Positions 9,941 through 22,649 of a stretch of 64,000 bases of DNA are shown here, one piece after another. Under the pieces are notes generated by a model, which was not told where the DNA came from, did no database searches, and was given only the letters and a program-made list of their open reading frames with translations. The stretch lies in contig JAMYGW020000002.1 of the NCBI GenBank assembly GCA_025617375.2, forward strand, positions 3,224,001-3,288,000, read 5' to 3'. The stretch's first letter is position 1. Each line of letters opens with the position of its first letter. Source of the DNA: Acarospora socialis (taxonomy: Eukaryota > Ascomycota > Lecanoromycetes > Acarosporales > Acarosporaceae). A program made the position numbers and the translations under genes.

Positions 9941-12900
9941 ATGTCCACAGATTGGAGCATCAACGGCATCTTTGATCTGGCGGAGTCGACGATCGAAACC
10001 CAAGTGAAGGATGAAAGTTATCTCTTCGTATCCCCGGAACCTGTAGCGGATGCTACGAGTGCAGCCCAACCGCGAACTCATGGACGCCCAATTGTGGAGG
10101 ATGCAGAAGTCGTTCAGGAAGATACAGACGGCAATGACGATGAAGATGGAGATGAAGACGATGGTGAAGATGGAGAGGAAGACAACGATGAGGATGAGGA
10201 TGGAGACGACGAGGAAGATGACAACGCGGAGCATATGGAAGCGATTAATGACAAAGTTGAGGACATCATTGCCAGCATTGACACCCAGTACGATTCTTCA
10301 CAGGAGCGCTTGCCGGATCTACCCGCCTATCATCCAGCTTTCAAGTCGATAGAGCAATGTCGATCCAGTATCATTGCAGCGGCAATCTACATTCTACAGA
10401 CGGCCAAGTACAAGGATGTTGAAACTGCTCAGCTTCTTGAGCAAGCAATGGCTCTAAAGTAAATTCGGTATCCAAGAGATAGGAAAGTTGCTCTTGTTGG
10501 TGACTCGGGTACGGGTAAGTTTGTTGATCTGTTCTATCTGTTTGACAAACTGTTCACCATTGGTAGGGAAAAGCTCTCTAATCAATTCATTGCTTGACAC
10601 ACCTGGCCTAGCTTCTGAAGTGCGCATGCCGGGAACCCAATCCGTTGAAAGATCTAAACTTACTGGCCCTTAGGGTTCATCTGGGAGCGCCTGCACAAGT
10701 GTCGTAACGGAATATCAAAAATCTTGGCCCCGGCAAGATACGCCGTTCGCGGCGGAAATCGTATTCTTCGACGCACAAAAGCGAAAGAGTATTCTTCGAT
10801 GCCACGTACACGAGTTCTGCAGATATCACACTGAGCCACGTGAGGGACTTGATAACGATGCGCTTGATGATCTCGAAAGTCGATGCAACACTGCGCTTGA
10901 AGTCTTCCAAGCCTTGTTTGCTGACCGACCTGAATTCATGGACGAAGATTCTACAGCTCGCTTCTTGGAGGGTGGAAGAGAGAAAGGACGCGAATACCTT
11001 TTGGATAGACTTGTCACCTGGGCCGATGCAATGGTGTCAAAATACAAGATGAAGGACGGTAGTGTGCGTCGTCAGGCATATACAGTCACGGAGCTCGCAA
11101 ATCGCGTGGAGCCTTTCACGAAGACAGTCAGCACCCTCGAAGGAGAAAATCCTCGTCCATCCCCTTGGCCATTGGTTGAAGTAGTCCGGTAATAACTTGA
11201 CTTGGACCGCCGAGAGGATTGGAAGCTAATGCTGTCTTAGAGTTGGTCTCGCATGCCCTCTTTTGCAACAAGGCCTGGTACTCGCCGATCTTCCAGGTAA
11301 GATTGTATGTCTGGAACTAGAGTTATGCTCATTAAATGTTCTTAGGACTGTCCGATACAAACCTTGTTAGAACTCAAACAACGAGTAGATACCGACGCCA
11401 GTGTGACTTCCTCTTCCTTGTATCGCCGATTAAACGGGTAGCCACCGACAACATTGTTCACCAAAGGCTCAAGGAAGGTTCTAAGTCTCACGGTGGCAAC
11501 CAAGCGCTGGTTTGCACTTACTCAGATGTAAGACTCGAAAGACCAGAGGCCGAACCGAGCTGATCGTGAAGGATATCAACAACAAAACCAGTGCCCGCGA
11601 TGTCGCTACTACGGTTGTTGATGAAATCGAGCATCAGAGATTTGTGGACGCCTCGGCGGCTACTCAGGCGGAGCTCACTGAACTCAATTCAAGGATCAGG
11701 CGTATGAGAGGAAAGGCTAAGAGTGGTGATTTGGAGCAAAAACAGACACTTGCGTAAGCTTTAAGATGGTCGACGTACCTTGAGTCAAAGCTGACTGCCG
11801 AGGAAGTCTTAAGGTCAGGGTTTTGAAAGCCTTGTGAGTTATCGTTAGTCGTGTCCTCTCACTCTTGGCTCCTGATAACTTTCTGGGCTTTCAGATGCAA
11901 CGAGAACCTTATGCAATTGCGGAACAAGAAAGTTGCAACTGCTATGCGAAAGAAGTACAGAGATCTGGAATTAGGTAACCATTCCTTGGACGTTCACTGC
12001 GTCTCGAATGCACACTATACACGCCATCTCGAAGGGTACGACGAGGATTGTATACCCATAACAATACCATCCACTGGCATTCCTGCCCTACGAGCGTTTA
12101 GCCTTCAACTCCCAGCATTGAGCAAGTTTGGCACCCTCAAGCAACATTGTGAGGGTCCATTGCCTTCGTTCATTAGCTCTCTGGAAATGTGGAGTATGAA
12201 ATCAGCTTCCCGGAGACGAACCGAGTTGCGGCAGATCATCATAAAACCCCGCGAAGTACTCTCATCTCTTGTCAAGGCATACTTGGATACTTATGTGATC
12301 TACAGGCTGCCGAAAACGATATTACTCGTCTCGTTGAAGACATATTGTCTCACCTTACAACATGTATCGTTGAGAAGATCAGTATGTTTGAAGACGTGAG
12401 GGACTTCTAGATAACTACTAATTGAGTCTAGGAGAATCCATTAAAATTTGGACAACTAAGGGAATGGCGACAGCCCAGAAGTGGGCAGATGTAAGGACCC
12501 TTTCTTCAAATAGTATGCATTATATATTCAACCAGCTAACGGACTTTTAGTGGAACGCTGGTACATATACAGCGTGGTGTCGCCATAATGGAAGCTATAA
12601 GACCAAGTCGCAACCTTACGTGTCTTGGAATTTCCAGCTTTTAGAACCTGTCGCCGATGACCTGGAGAAGCCGTGGAAAGCTTTCGATGCTGCTTGGAAG
12701 GAGTCTATTGAAAAGTGTATTGAACGCTTGACCGCCTCGGTAGACAACATCCGTGAGGACTTGAAATGTAAGAATGCACAACTTACTCCTGGACGAGGAT
12801 GCGCAGTATCCTACAACAACTGACGTAACGCCTGCGCTGTAGCCAAATCAGGAGCTTCAGTATTGCCCATGGATCCGTTCATGGCCTCACTTCTGTCGAA

Positions 12901-13497
12901 GAAAGTAATGGTGCGTACTTGCTTGGAAGATCTCGCAACCGAGATGGAGAAACTTAGCAGGTGAGCACATTCGTACCTTACCAGAAGCCAACCCACTAAG
13001 ATTATCAGGGACATCAAAGTACATGCGGTGGCCGATGATGGCTCCGGCGATGCATTCTTGCCTCAAATCATGAATTCAGTCTATACGAAATGCGCAGAGC
13101 TGAGTGGTACGTTTCCTAAGCACAAGACTACCATGTACGCCTACGCTAAGACAATAATCAAGGCAAAGGATCCTATCGCCCTAGACGCGCGTTGATAGAA
13201 AACGAAATAGACAGTCGCAGGCCGTTCGAAAACATTTACAGTAGAGTCAAGAAAGGATTCAAAGAAGGACTCGTCAAGCAACAGAAACCAGCGGTAAAGG
13301 CTGTCGAGGCAGTCTTCGACTTGATCGTGAAGGACTACGACCGTCAGTTCGTGGTTGTGGAAACGAATAATCCGAGCATAAAGGAGCTTCAGGCCAGCCT
13401 TCAGCGCTTTACGAAAGAGTCTCATGCCAAGATCAATGGTCCAATGCAGCTCGACTTTGCTCGGGCGATGCAGAAGGCAAAGCAGACTTCTCTCTAG
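9941..13497 (+). CDS. Large P-loop GTPase related to nuclear GTPase SLIP-GC, with an in-frame stop before the P-loop
   Basis: A multi-exon gene of a family widespread in Pezizomycotina. The N-terminal exon (from MSTDWSINGI at 9941) carries a 35-residue Asp/Glu tract. The GTPase core follows: P-loop GDSGTGKSS split by an intron near 10516-10565, SGSACTSVVTEY, and DLPGLSD for the DxxG motif, split by an intron near 11300-11343. Further on come CVSNAHYTRHLEGYD and TYTAWCRHNGSY, also characteristic of the family, and the C-terminal helical region ends KQTSL. The family is dynamin-like; its role in fungi is not established. Odd feature: the frame runs ...AMALK, then TAA at 10460-10462, then IRYPRDRKVALVGDSG in the same frame. 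Either the gene carries a nonsense change, or a non-obvious intron (a GTACAA donor near 10408 to CCAAG near 10476) removes the stop. Downstream exons look intact. Confidence 0.8.
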
Positions 13498-15399
13498 ATT
13501 GTCTTGGTCTCATACCAAGTCGGAGGTGGCCACTACATTACATACTTACTGAAAGAAGGGAATCTTTAGCTACTCCAGCCCTTGAACAGGGCGTGTTTTC
13601 TGGTTTTCGCTCGTTTCATTTTCTTCATACCATTTGGCAGCTACGCTCGTTTCCCACAAGCACGATCTTACCCCTACCCAGCGCACACAAAGTCGACCCT
13701 AGCACTCTCCGTCCACTTTTCCTTGGATGATTTAGCAGCTTCCGGTCATCCTTTAGACATTGGGTTATTGAGCAATCATATTCATTAGCAAATTTTATCC
13801 CTAGCAACACTGTGAGTTCGCTATAGAATCTAAGTGAACCGCAAAACGACATACTGACATTACAAACGCTCTCAACGACGACTCTATTCCTTACCTGCCC
13901 TCATACTCCTGAACATCTAGTTCAGTCTCACCTAACCTCACCTCCAGGAAGGAACGCCCTCTAACATTCTCAGGCATCCAAAAGTCTACACACCCACAAT
14001 CCCGTAACTCTACAGGGAGAGACACCCTCAAACTCCACCCTCCCCTGTTCCCACTGCCTCAAACAGAAGAGGGTACAAGCAACGAAAGGACAACTGCCTG
14101 ACCCTAATTGCTAGAAGTATTCCAACACCCTACAACTTCAAACCAACAACCTTAATCAGGCCCGTACCCAACCCAGTCGCAAGCCACGGCGCAGATGGCG
14201 CTCTCCCCCAACGTAACTACCCCTTATCCCCCTTCCCATCCACGGACTCCAGCAGACCCCTATCCCTTCCACCACCGGCATCTTTCTCTCTATCTCCTCC
14301 CATCCCCCTCGCGTTTCTCCGACTTTTTGCATTTGGGTCCATGCACCTTACTCACCAGGACGCCACCATTCTTACGACATCTGGAAAAGGAAACCCAATG
14401 GCCCTAACTCCGCGCTCACGTTATCACGGAAACGTATATGTCTGCCTCTAGCGCAGTACAAACGTCGACATCCCCGTACCGCTGCCAAGGGGTATGAGGA
14501 GAAAGCACCACATCCTACCACGCCGTACTACGGGTAACCCCAAACTGACATACCGAGATTCGGAGAGCTTGCGGTCGAGCTTAGGTGGTCCCTCTGATCC
14601 ATGTCGCTGGGTTCGCTGCCCTGATACTACGCGTGGCTTGATGGACGGACATGCAGGGTACTACGTACTAAGGGAAGTGCGGTCTTATCTAGGGAGGCCT
14701 GATATCGTTTGCTTCGTACGGATCGGTGGGCGGTGCCGGTAAACATTCGTGAGATCTGCGGGGAGTTCCCCAATCGTATGTGCATGCATTTATTCATTCA
14801 CAGGACAACGACACGAGCGACAGAACCGTCATGATGAACAGCCTATCCTCGGAACGGATACAGATCGGATTCTATACCGCACAGAGAAAGCTTAAGACAA
14901 CTATCCTAAGCACTGTCCCCGTCACGTATCTCCCAGTCCGTTGAAGACTGGCGATAGCCAATACCCGAGCCGTATTTGAACGGTCCACCCACCCATCCCT
15001 CGGGATGGGCGGAATAACGGTGGTCGTTCAGCTCAAATTCGGCGGATAAACATCTCGAAGACTGAAGTAAGAGAGCTCGCCGTGCTATTATGAGAGCGAA
15101 ATATTTTGTGGTGGGAACGGAAGCGAATGAGTACAATTTTGGAGGTATCGACAAGAAAAGAAACGGTAACAGGTACATGGGTGGTCGTGAGAAGACTCAA
15201 GTGTCCGATGGAGGTGGGAAGGATGTGGGCGACGTAACAGGCAACGGCAGGTGTTTTCGCAGATGCTGGAGGAAAGGTGTGTAACGCTGGTGGAAATTCT
15301 TCCTCGACGGATACGATTGACTAAATCGTATCGCTAACGACCTTAGCTAACGAAGTAAAAGGCACCGCAATGACGATACACCGTCTGTCCCAGACTTGC
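13498..15399. other. Intergenic region between convergent genes
   Basis: This stretch of 1.9 kb holds the 3' ends of the GTPase (+) and EDC4 (-). About 13900-14400 is C- and T-rich on the + strand. ORFs of 60-90 codons on both strands show no domain or splice-supported extension. I see no tRNA or repeat. Confidence 0.45.
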
Positions 15400-18300
15400 T
15401 CAGTCGACACGAGCCTTCAACTCCCTTGCCTGCCTCGTCAACGGCGGGATCTTGCGGAGAGCGGGGTCGTGAGGATTGGCTTCGGCGATGTACATGAACT
15501 GACCCTCCAGCCGCTGGATCAGCACGTCCATGATCTTGGGTGCGACCTCCCGTATTTCAGGATCCTACTCTCGCATTAGTAAGACTTTCGGAGAGCAACG
15601 GAACGGCTTGGAAACAAACCCTTGGATTGATGGTAGCAAACACAGTCTCAAGCCAAGTGAGGCGTTCCATGACATTTGTCTCGAGTGAATTCGTTACTGC
15701 AGCCCCGACGGAAAGTGCAATCAGTGGGGAGAGTTGTTGGAGGTAGGCCGGGCTGCAGCGAGAAAAGAATTGATCGAATAGTTCCACTTGTCGGGTAGAT
15801 TGAAGCCACTAGATTAGATTAGCTTCTTTACTATTCTGGTCTACAGCAGAGCTTCACTGACCCGAATAGTTCCTTCCTCATATCGGCCTTCGTTCATGAC
15901 TGAAATGATCGCTTCGAGTTCTTCCTCTTCGGGCGATTTCTGCACCATTGGAGGCGGAGAACGGTGTTCGCTAGGCTCTGTAGATGCTCGTGGCTGGTGA
16001 CCGGATGAGGTATTGCCAGTACTGTCCTGGCGAGTCTGGGCCACTTGCCGCTGCAGTTTTAAGAACTCATGTTGGAAGTCGGACTGCGCAGTCGCCATTG
16101 TATGAATGGTTTCGGACAGACCTCGAACAAGATTTGTCAGCTGGTCAATCTTAAGACTATCGTTGTAGCGTTGAGCGTCTGCTTCGTGAATCTGCTTGCT
16201 GACACGACGTTCAACCTCCCCCGTCATTTTCTGAGCAGCACCGACGGCAAGACTTTTGAAGGCTGGAGATATGGTGCTGTGAAGAACGGCCGAGAATTCG
16301 CTCTCAACGTGTGCTGCGACTTTATTCGCAACGAGATCCGAAATGACGCGCAGAACTTCAGGGTTTTGCATGGCCCTGCTGATGGCTTCCGGAAGAGCAG
16401 CTCTTAGCTCGCGAGGGATAGATTGATGGACGTGGTGAGACACGACTTCCTGAAGTCTCCTGTCCAGTGTTGACGAAGTGACGTCTGCGATTGATGGGAG
16501 AACCACTTGCTGGATATTCGAGGTAATGATACGAGCGAGACTCTTCTCTACATTGTCCGACAGCGTGCTGGAGACGAGGCGAAGTATTGCGTCTTGCTTG
16601 GCAGCACCAGCGGCATCCTGAACGCGCTTATCCTCGTCAAAGCGACGGTACAGCGAGTTCAGTTCATGGCCAATAACTTTGTTGAATTCAGCCAGAACTC
16701 CCTTCTCGATTTTCTTGAGCTCCTTGTCCAGGAAATCGCCAGATATCCCAAGACTGATGGACTCGCCTTGAGCAATTGGCGCCTTGGGCTGATTCTCCAT
16801 CGAACTGAAATGTGACGACGGTGCCGTGATGGACCTTGCTTTGGATACGACTGACTGGCTTGGCGTCTTGCTGGAAGTAGATAAATGTTGAGTTCTCGGC
16901 GAAACGGCCCTCTGTGCAGCAGTTGCATAAGTCGAAGAGGTAGGTTGTGCGTGAATTGTAGACGCGTCGTCTGAACGCGTTACACTTTCCGGCGCAGCCC
17001 CGCGTTTCTTCTTCTTCTTCTCGGCTTTCTCTACAGGCTTGGCCTGCTTATCGTGCACCCCATTCAACGCAACCGCAGGCGTTACGTTCACCGCGCTAGC
17101 AGCATCCGAGAGCACCGAGGCGTTACCAGTAGATTGAATGCGATGGTTAATGGGCCTAGGAATTTCAAGAGTTGCTTTTCTGGAACTATCCCGGTAACCC
17201 TGTTTGTTGGCCGGCGTAACTGATAGTTCCGGCGTTGATGTCTGATCACCATTAACCGAAGAAGGCTCACTGGATGGTCCAAGGTTGTGCTCGCGAAGGT
17301 CGTCGACAGTGATCACACCTTTGTCCTCGGCATCCACAGGGTGCAAAACCCTGTTCTCTTTGCTCCAGCCAAGATCTTCTCTTTTTATGCTAAGGCACGT
17401 AACACCTTTGGAATGCATCGCATACAACTCGAACAGGACTTGATCATCATCACGGTCGGATCCATTGCCAGGACCGTTCGAAACCGGAAGTAGATCGACG
17501 CTTCGCAGCTGTCCCTTAGGCGCAAAGGAAATCTCTCTTATGCCGCTCATTATGGCAGTTGCGTCGGGCTTAGGAAGTGATGAGTCCTTCTGAGCAAGAA
17601 GTTGCACGAACTTCGACTGAGACATTGCTGGTAAGTTGTATTTTGGAGCTGATAGATGAACGAAGTAGATCGAGTTTCGAGTTGGGTGACCAACGACTAT
17701 AATACCAGATGCTGGATGGTACGCGACGCTGCAGATACCATCCGATTCTTTCGCGTGTGGGAAGTTGAGCTCCTGGACAGCTTTACCCAGTCCCAAGTCC
17801 CACAGCTGCAGAGTATGATTCTGCTTCATGCCGACAATGAGGTATCTAAGAGCGGTGCCTTTCGCATATGGCCGAACCTTGTCGACAAAGAGTACAGATG
17901 TAGGCCACGATTTTTCAGCAGGCGCGACTGTGTTGAACATCAGAAGCGGCGTCTTTACGTCAATGGGTGCAATCTTGTCTGCAGTTGCATTCGCTTCATC
18001 AACCAAGTCACGGATGTCCCACAGCTTCAGTTTCCCAGCTTTGTCCAAGGAGACAATTAGGGAGTCGTCTTCACTAAAAGTGAAATCCTTCCCAGCTTTG
18101 CCAGTAGTGACCTTCAGACTTCGCTCCTTAAAGAGCTTTTCCGTATCGACCACTCGAGCTTTGCCCTCGGCACTAAAATTGGATTCTCCAGCAATGAATG
18201 GCCAAACGATGTGTATGGACTTGCCACGACCGATGGCGAAAAACTCTGGATGTCGGCTGCTCTTCTTCGCTCTTGTTTTGAGCTGACCACCGGAAGAATT

Positions 18301-20328
18301 GTCATCGTGAGCCGGAATTGGTGGGAAGACAAGACCTTGCTTTTCCATGGTTTCGTTCTCGAATAAATCCTTTCCGTCCTGAGATAACAAAGCCCAATAG
18401 ACGGACCCACTGACCCCAGTGGCAATGGCTGCCTGGGTATTGTACGAACGACTTCCAGAAGCCCCTGTTGCGACGGTTACGTTGAAGATACTGTCCTGTG
18501 CGGACCGAAAGACTTGCTTATCAATACCGTCATCTTGCCTGATAACGCGTAATCCTCCATGCTTTGACATAGCATACACTATAACATTAGTTGTTGCCGT
18601 CACAAGCGTACGATCTATCTGGTCAAACTCCTTCTTGAGGCGAGCAATGTCCATTATAGAATCGTCTCGAAATGTCACTGCAGACTTTTCCTCTGACTTG
18701 ATACTTATCGATACGAATGGACGCATGGGAAAGTTGTAAACGCGCACAATGCGCTCGTTTCCATCCTTGGTAGGACTGTCGTCTCCGTCGGCACTCTCCC
18801 AGCTGTCTGCCAAAGTTCCCTGGGCAGCATCGTCAATGATGTCCTTAATGACTTCCGCCACAGGTTCCGACAAAGCTTCTTCCAGTAAGCCTTCATTCTC
18901 TGTCTTTTTCAGCTCTTTCTTAACCTCGATAGCAGTCTCCTGGACTTTCCGCTCTAGGTCAGAGAAAGTCGCTCCCTTGTCTTGTGAAGGTTCTTGACGC
19001 TTAACAACCTCTTGAACATTCTTCTCTTCAGCTTTTGCAAGCGCTGCTTCCACTTGCTTGTTGACTTTATCACCGACTTCGTTCAGAGCTTCGGCCACAG
19101 TCTCCGCGTTCTTGGTAGGTGCACCAATTCCCAGCAGAGCTTCCACTTGACTTCGACCATCTGGAAGAAGGGCAGGCGATGATGACTCGATACTAGCTAT
19201 TACTTCATCACCGGATGGACTCAACTTCCTTCTGGATGTAGATTGTTCAGAGCGAGACAAAGTCTCTTTGGGTTTGCGCTTGTGACCGTCTCCGTCAAGC
19301 CCCTGTGATGCAGTTTTGGGGGGCTTCAGAATCTCAACCGCAGGGTCTGTATTGGCGGACCGGGACTTATCGGGTTGAGGAGTACGATTGCGTGGAGAAG
19401 ATGCCGCAAGCTGCTCAAAAGGATTAACATAAGTGAATATTGAGCCCTTTTTAGGCAACTGCTGAGGTTCGAATGGCGTTGGTTGAGCGCTCTGTTCATC
19501 ACCGAACACACGGATTGGAGAGTCAGTACGAGCAGATGATCGCTGGGCGCCAGAGTCAGACGACCCAGATGGTGCTTTGTCGAGAGACGCATCTCTAAGA
19601 TCTTGCGCAAGGTCGTCGGTGACCGCCTCGGGAGCTTGCTCTTTCGGAGACTGCACGTGTCCTGTCGACTGTGCGATAGATGAAGGCCCGCTCTGCAAAG
19701 GTTTGGTTTGGTTCAGAAGCTTGAGAAGAAAATCTTGGGAATTCTGAGACGGTGATGCTACAGAGACTGGTCGCGAATGCTCCGACGGGTTCTGCACCGG
19801 CGAAGCAGTCGTATTCAACCGTGGCGCGGGAGATGAGGATTTGCCCATAAACGACGCAACCAGGTCGGATGCAGAGATACCACGACCATAAAGATTCTGT
19901 ACATCCTGGCCCCGTTGACCATGGACAGCCGCGGAGGCCGGTTCTGACGTGACCCTCTCACGTTGTTGAACTGTGTTCTCCTGCTGTGCGGCGCTCCCTT
20001 CCGTAGTTGATGCGGGCTGTTTGAACTTGAGTAAGTTCAGTAGATTGGCCGTTCGGTCGGCATTTGAGTCGCTTGAGTATGGGTTGGTGCTCGTAGCACT
20101 TGCAGATCGATTGTTCGCGCTCATCGTGGGCACATGAGGCTGTGGTTGAGATGTAGAAGGATTGAAGGAATAAAACCTCTGAGGCTGTGTTGCAACATGA
20201 GGTGCGTTGTGGTTCTGGGCGTATTGATCTTCATTGAGTGGACGGATGTCGGCTGAAGGCGAATCGCTTTTGCTTGGGCGGAGATTTGCAAATAAACTTT
20301 GTAGACGATCGCTATCCAGATTTGACAT
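15400..20328 (-). CDS. EDC4/Ge-1-like enhancer of mRNA decapping (WD40 scaffold)
   Basis: Exons 15862-20328, 15620-15808 and 15400-15564 give 1606 aa; introns are 53 and 55 bp. The start MSNLDSDRLQSLFANL is preferred over an upstream in-frame ATG at 20493 because it begins the conserved region. Order of parts: a Ser/Gln/Pro-rich low-complexity N-terminus with an Ala/Glu/Lys-rich coiled stretch (to ~520), a Ge1-type WD40 region at ~525-950 with blades such as GKLKLWDIRDL and HTLQLWDLGL, a Lys-rich linker, and the conserved alpha-helical C-terminal domain (~1210-1606). That domain includes WLQSTRQVELFDQFF and NVMERLTWLETVF. EDC4 bridges Dcp2 and Xrn1 activity in P-bodies in animals and plants; S. 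pombe Pdc1 is the fungal relative. The last splice uses an unusual GTCAGT donor. Confidence 0.9.
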
Positions 20329-20987
20329 GTTCAAGAGAATGATGATTAGCTCAAGACGACATGAGCAGAGAAAATACGATAGGAAATGACGGCAGATGAC
20401 AAAGAAGTGAGCTTCAATGCCAGATATATCACCTCGTCGATGAGTCGATTCCAACAGCAGCACTAAATTCTGGAGAAGGTGTTTATAACTCAAAGGTAAG
20501 CTAAGCTACCGGTGATGACGGGGCTTTGTCCCACAGTAAGTACGTACCTAAAGTAGGTAGTCAGTTAAGCGCAGCGCCGTGGAGCTATAAATTATGTAAT
20601 TCCAGATTGGCGAACAATAAACGCCTCTTAATCTCAAAAAAGTCAGTCATCGATGACTTGGTAGGGCATGATTGGCTAATGCATATCGGAGAGAAAGAAG
20701 AAATGTGGCTCATTTGAGGTAACAATCGCGCTCATCCCGCTATATGCTTGTCATGACTTTCTAAACCTCTCTACACAGTATACCTTGTGAATAAATCCAT
20801 TGGGCTTGCAACTAGCACAAGACCTACTTTGACACGATTATGTTCTTAACCTAGGCCACTTTTAAGTGCTTAGTCATCGAGGCTCAAGATTACAAAGACC
20901 GACTCCATGAAGAGAAGAACCATCCAGAACAACATGCCCTTACAACCTTACGCCTCTTTAACACCATGACCGGAGCATGAAAACCTT
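20329..20987. promoter_or_regulatory. Divergent promoter region, EDC4 / WLM protein
   Basis: This 659-bp spacer lies between two divergently transcribed genes and includes the probable EDC4 5' leader. No coding signal or repeat is seen apart from short AT-rich runs. Confidence 0.4.
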
Positions 20988-22100
20988 GTGGCTCCGACCT
21001 TCACAACAATAATGACAGAAGACACGAGCCCTCCAAATCTGGCAAACATGCGCTCCTCACCACCGCCACCAACCGTCACCGACGCCGACTCCACCATCGA
21101 ACTCACCATCCTCCACCACGGCAAACCCCTGACCTACACCTTCCCCTCGACCGCCACAACCGCCGACCTCTCCGCCACCATCACCTCTTCCCTCTCCATC
21201 CCACCCACGCACCAAAAATACATGATCGCACCCAAAACCGGCCTCCTCAAACCCCCCTTCACCATCTCCCCGCTTCCACTACACACCCTCCTCACGAAAA
21301 AGATCACCCTCCTCGGCAACACCCCCTCCGAAATCACCACCCTTAGCTCTACCATCCCCCCCCGCGGCGCCTCTCCAATCAAACCCGCCGCGCCCACCCG
21401 CCATCGCTCCTCCCCACGTGCCGCTCACGACGCAGCAACCTACACCTTCCACACCATCCTCCCCCTCGCCTACCTGCCCAACCCGTCGCGCTCCACCGCC
21501 TTCCTGACCCGCCTCGCCGCCGACGCCGGCATCCGCGCCGCCATGGCCACGCACCGCTTCTCCGTGGGGCTCCTGACGGAAATGGACCCGGCCGCGCACA
21601 CGACGCACGAGTCGCGAACACTCGGCCTCAACCGGAACAAGGGCGAGGTCATCGAGCTGCGGCTGCGGACCGACGCGTACGATGGGTATAGGGATTACAA
21701 GACGATCCGGAGGACGCTGTGTCATGAGTTGGCGCACAATGTGCATGGGGAACATGATCGGGATTTTTGGGAGTTGTGTAAAAGGATTGAGGGCGAGGTG
21801 GAGAGGGGGGATTGGAGGGTTGGGGGGAGGAGCTTGACGGGGGAGGTGTTTTATGAGCCCGGGGACGGAGGGGAGCATGTGGATGGTGGGGGGTGGAGTG
21901 GGGGGGAGTTTGTGCTTGGTGTGGGGGATGGGGCTGGGACTGGAGTTGGGAGTGGGAGTGGGAGTGCTGGGATGGGGACGGGGACGGCGGGCGGGCAGTT
22001 GAGTAGGAGGGATATTTTGGCCAGAGCGGCGGAGGAGAGGATGAGGAAGCAGAGGGCCGCGGAGGATGGCCATGGTGGTAATGGTGGGCCGTCTGTATGA
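20988..22100 (+). CDS. UBL-WLM domain metalloprotease-like protein
   Basis: A single-exon gene of 370 aa. A ubiquitin-like fold is suggested at residues ~30-110 (IELTILHHGKPLTYTFP onward). The WLM domain follows, with the zinc-binding signature CHELAHNVHGEHD at ~246-258 and the upstream LGLNRNKGEVIELRLR strand. WLM proteins include Wss1/SPRTN-type proteases that remove DNA-protein crosslinks; this UBL-WLM architecture is the one known from plants and S. pombe, with a role tied to ubiquitin or SUMO handling. The C-terminal third is Gly-rich low complexity (GVGSGSGSAGMGTGTAGG). Base use is striking: the coding strand is C-rich up to ~21640 and G-rich after ~21700. A downstream Met at residue 9 could be the start. 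Confidence 0.88.
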   Translation: MAPTFTTIMTEDTSPPNLANMRSSPPPPTVTDADSTIELTILHHGKPLTYTFPSTATTADLSATITSSLSIPPTHQKYMIAPKTGLLKPPFTISPLPLHTLLTKKITLLGNTPSEITTLSSTIPPRGASPIKPAAPTRHRSSPRAAHDAATYTFHTILPLAYLPNPSRSTAFLTRLAADAGIRAAMATHRFSVGLLTEMDPAAHTTHESRTLGLNRNKGEVIELRLRTDAYDGYRDYKTIRRTLCHELAHNVHGEHDRDFWELCKRIEGEVERGDWRVGGRSLTGEVFYEPGDGGEHVDGGGWSGGEFVLGVGDGAGTGVGSGSGSAGMGTGTAGGQLSRRDILARAAEERMRKQRAAEDGHGGNGGPSV

Positions 22101-22649
22101 TGCTGACTGGCATGATCTGTGCATTGGGGATAAGGAGCATAAGGAGCGGACATATGCGTGCATTTACACGGCGGTAGGATATCGAACGAGGTGTACGTTA
22201 TATGATACGTCACTAGTAACGGCCATACGTTCAATGCAGGACGAGGTCATGTTTTTCCTTTCGTCGACGTCTTCGACGTGCCCAATTGCGACCTGTCCTC
22301 GAGATTGTACGGGTTATCTCCACGTCATAGTGAAGGTGCGGTACTGACAACGTCCGCGGCTCAAGTATTCGTACAGGTACAGGACAGACCTCGCCGTTCT
22401 AGCCCCAGAGGCTGCGCCTGTCCGTCTCAGCATCCCAAGTCCCTCAATGCCGCAACAATGCAGACTTCCCAATCCGTGCACCCATCCCGCGCTCGAGGCG
22501 CGTTGTCACAGCGCTCGAAAATGCAGCACGAGGTAACCATGATTGATCAAGAGAATCGACATAAACGCCGTGGAAAATGCGAATACACTGGGTACTTTCG
22601 AGGAGGTAACGAAACAAAAGAGAGGCATCCCATCGGCCTGTTGTTATGA
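22101..22649. other. Intergenic region between convergent genes
   Basis: Holds the 3' ends of the WLM gene (+) and the LicD gene (-). A 123-codon + strand ORF at 22278-22649 has no recognisable feature and overlaps the LicD 3' end on the other strand. Nothing else seen. Confidence 0.45.

Noticed and set aside
21279-22163. 294-codon Pro/His-rich ORF on the minus strand
   Set aside because: It is the antisense shadow of the G-rich half of the WLM gene, where stops are rare because of composition; no domain and no splice support.
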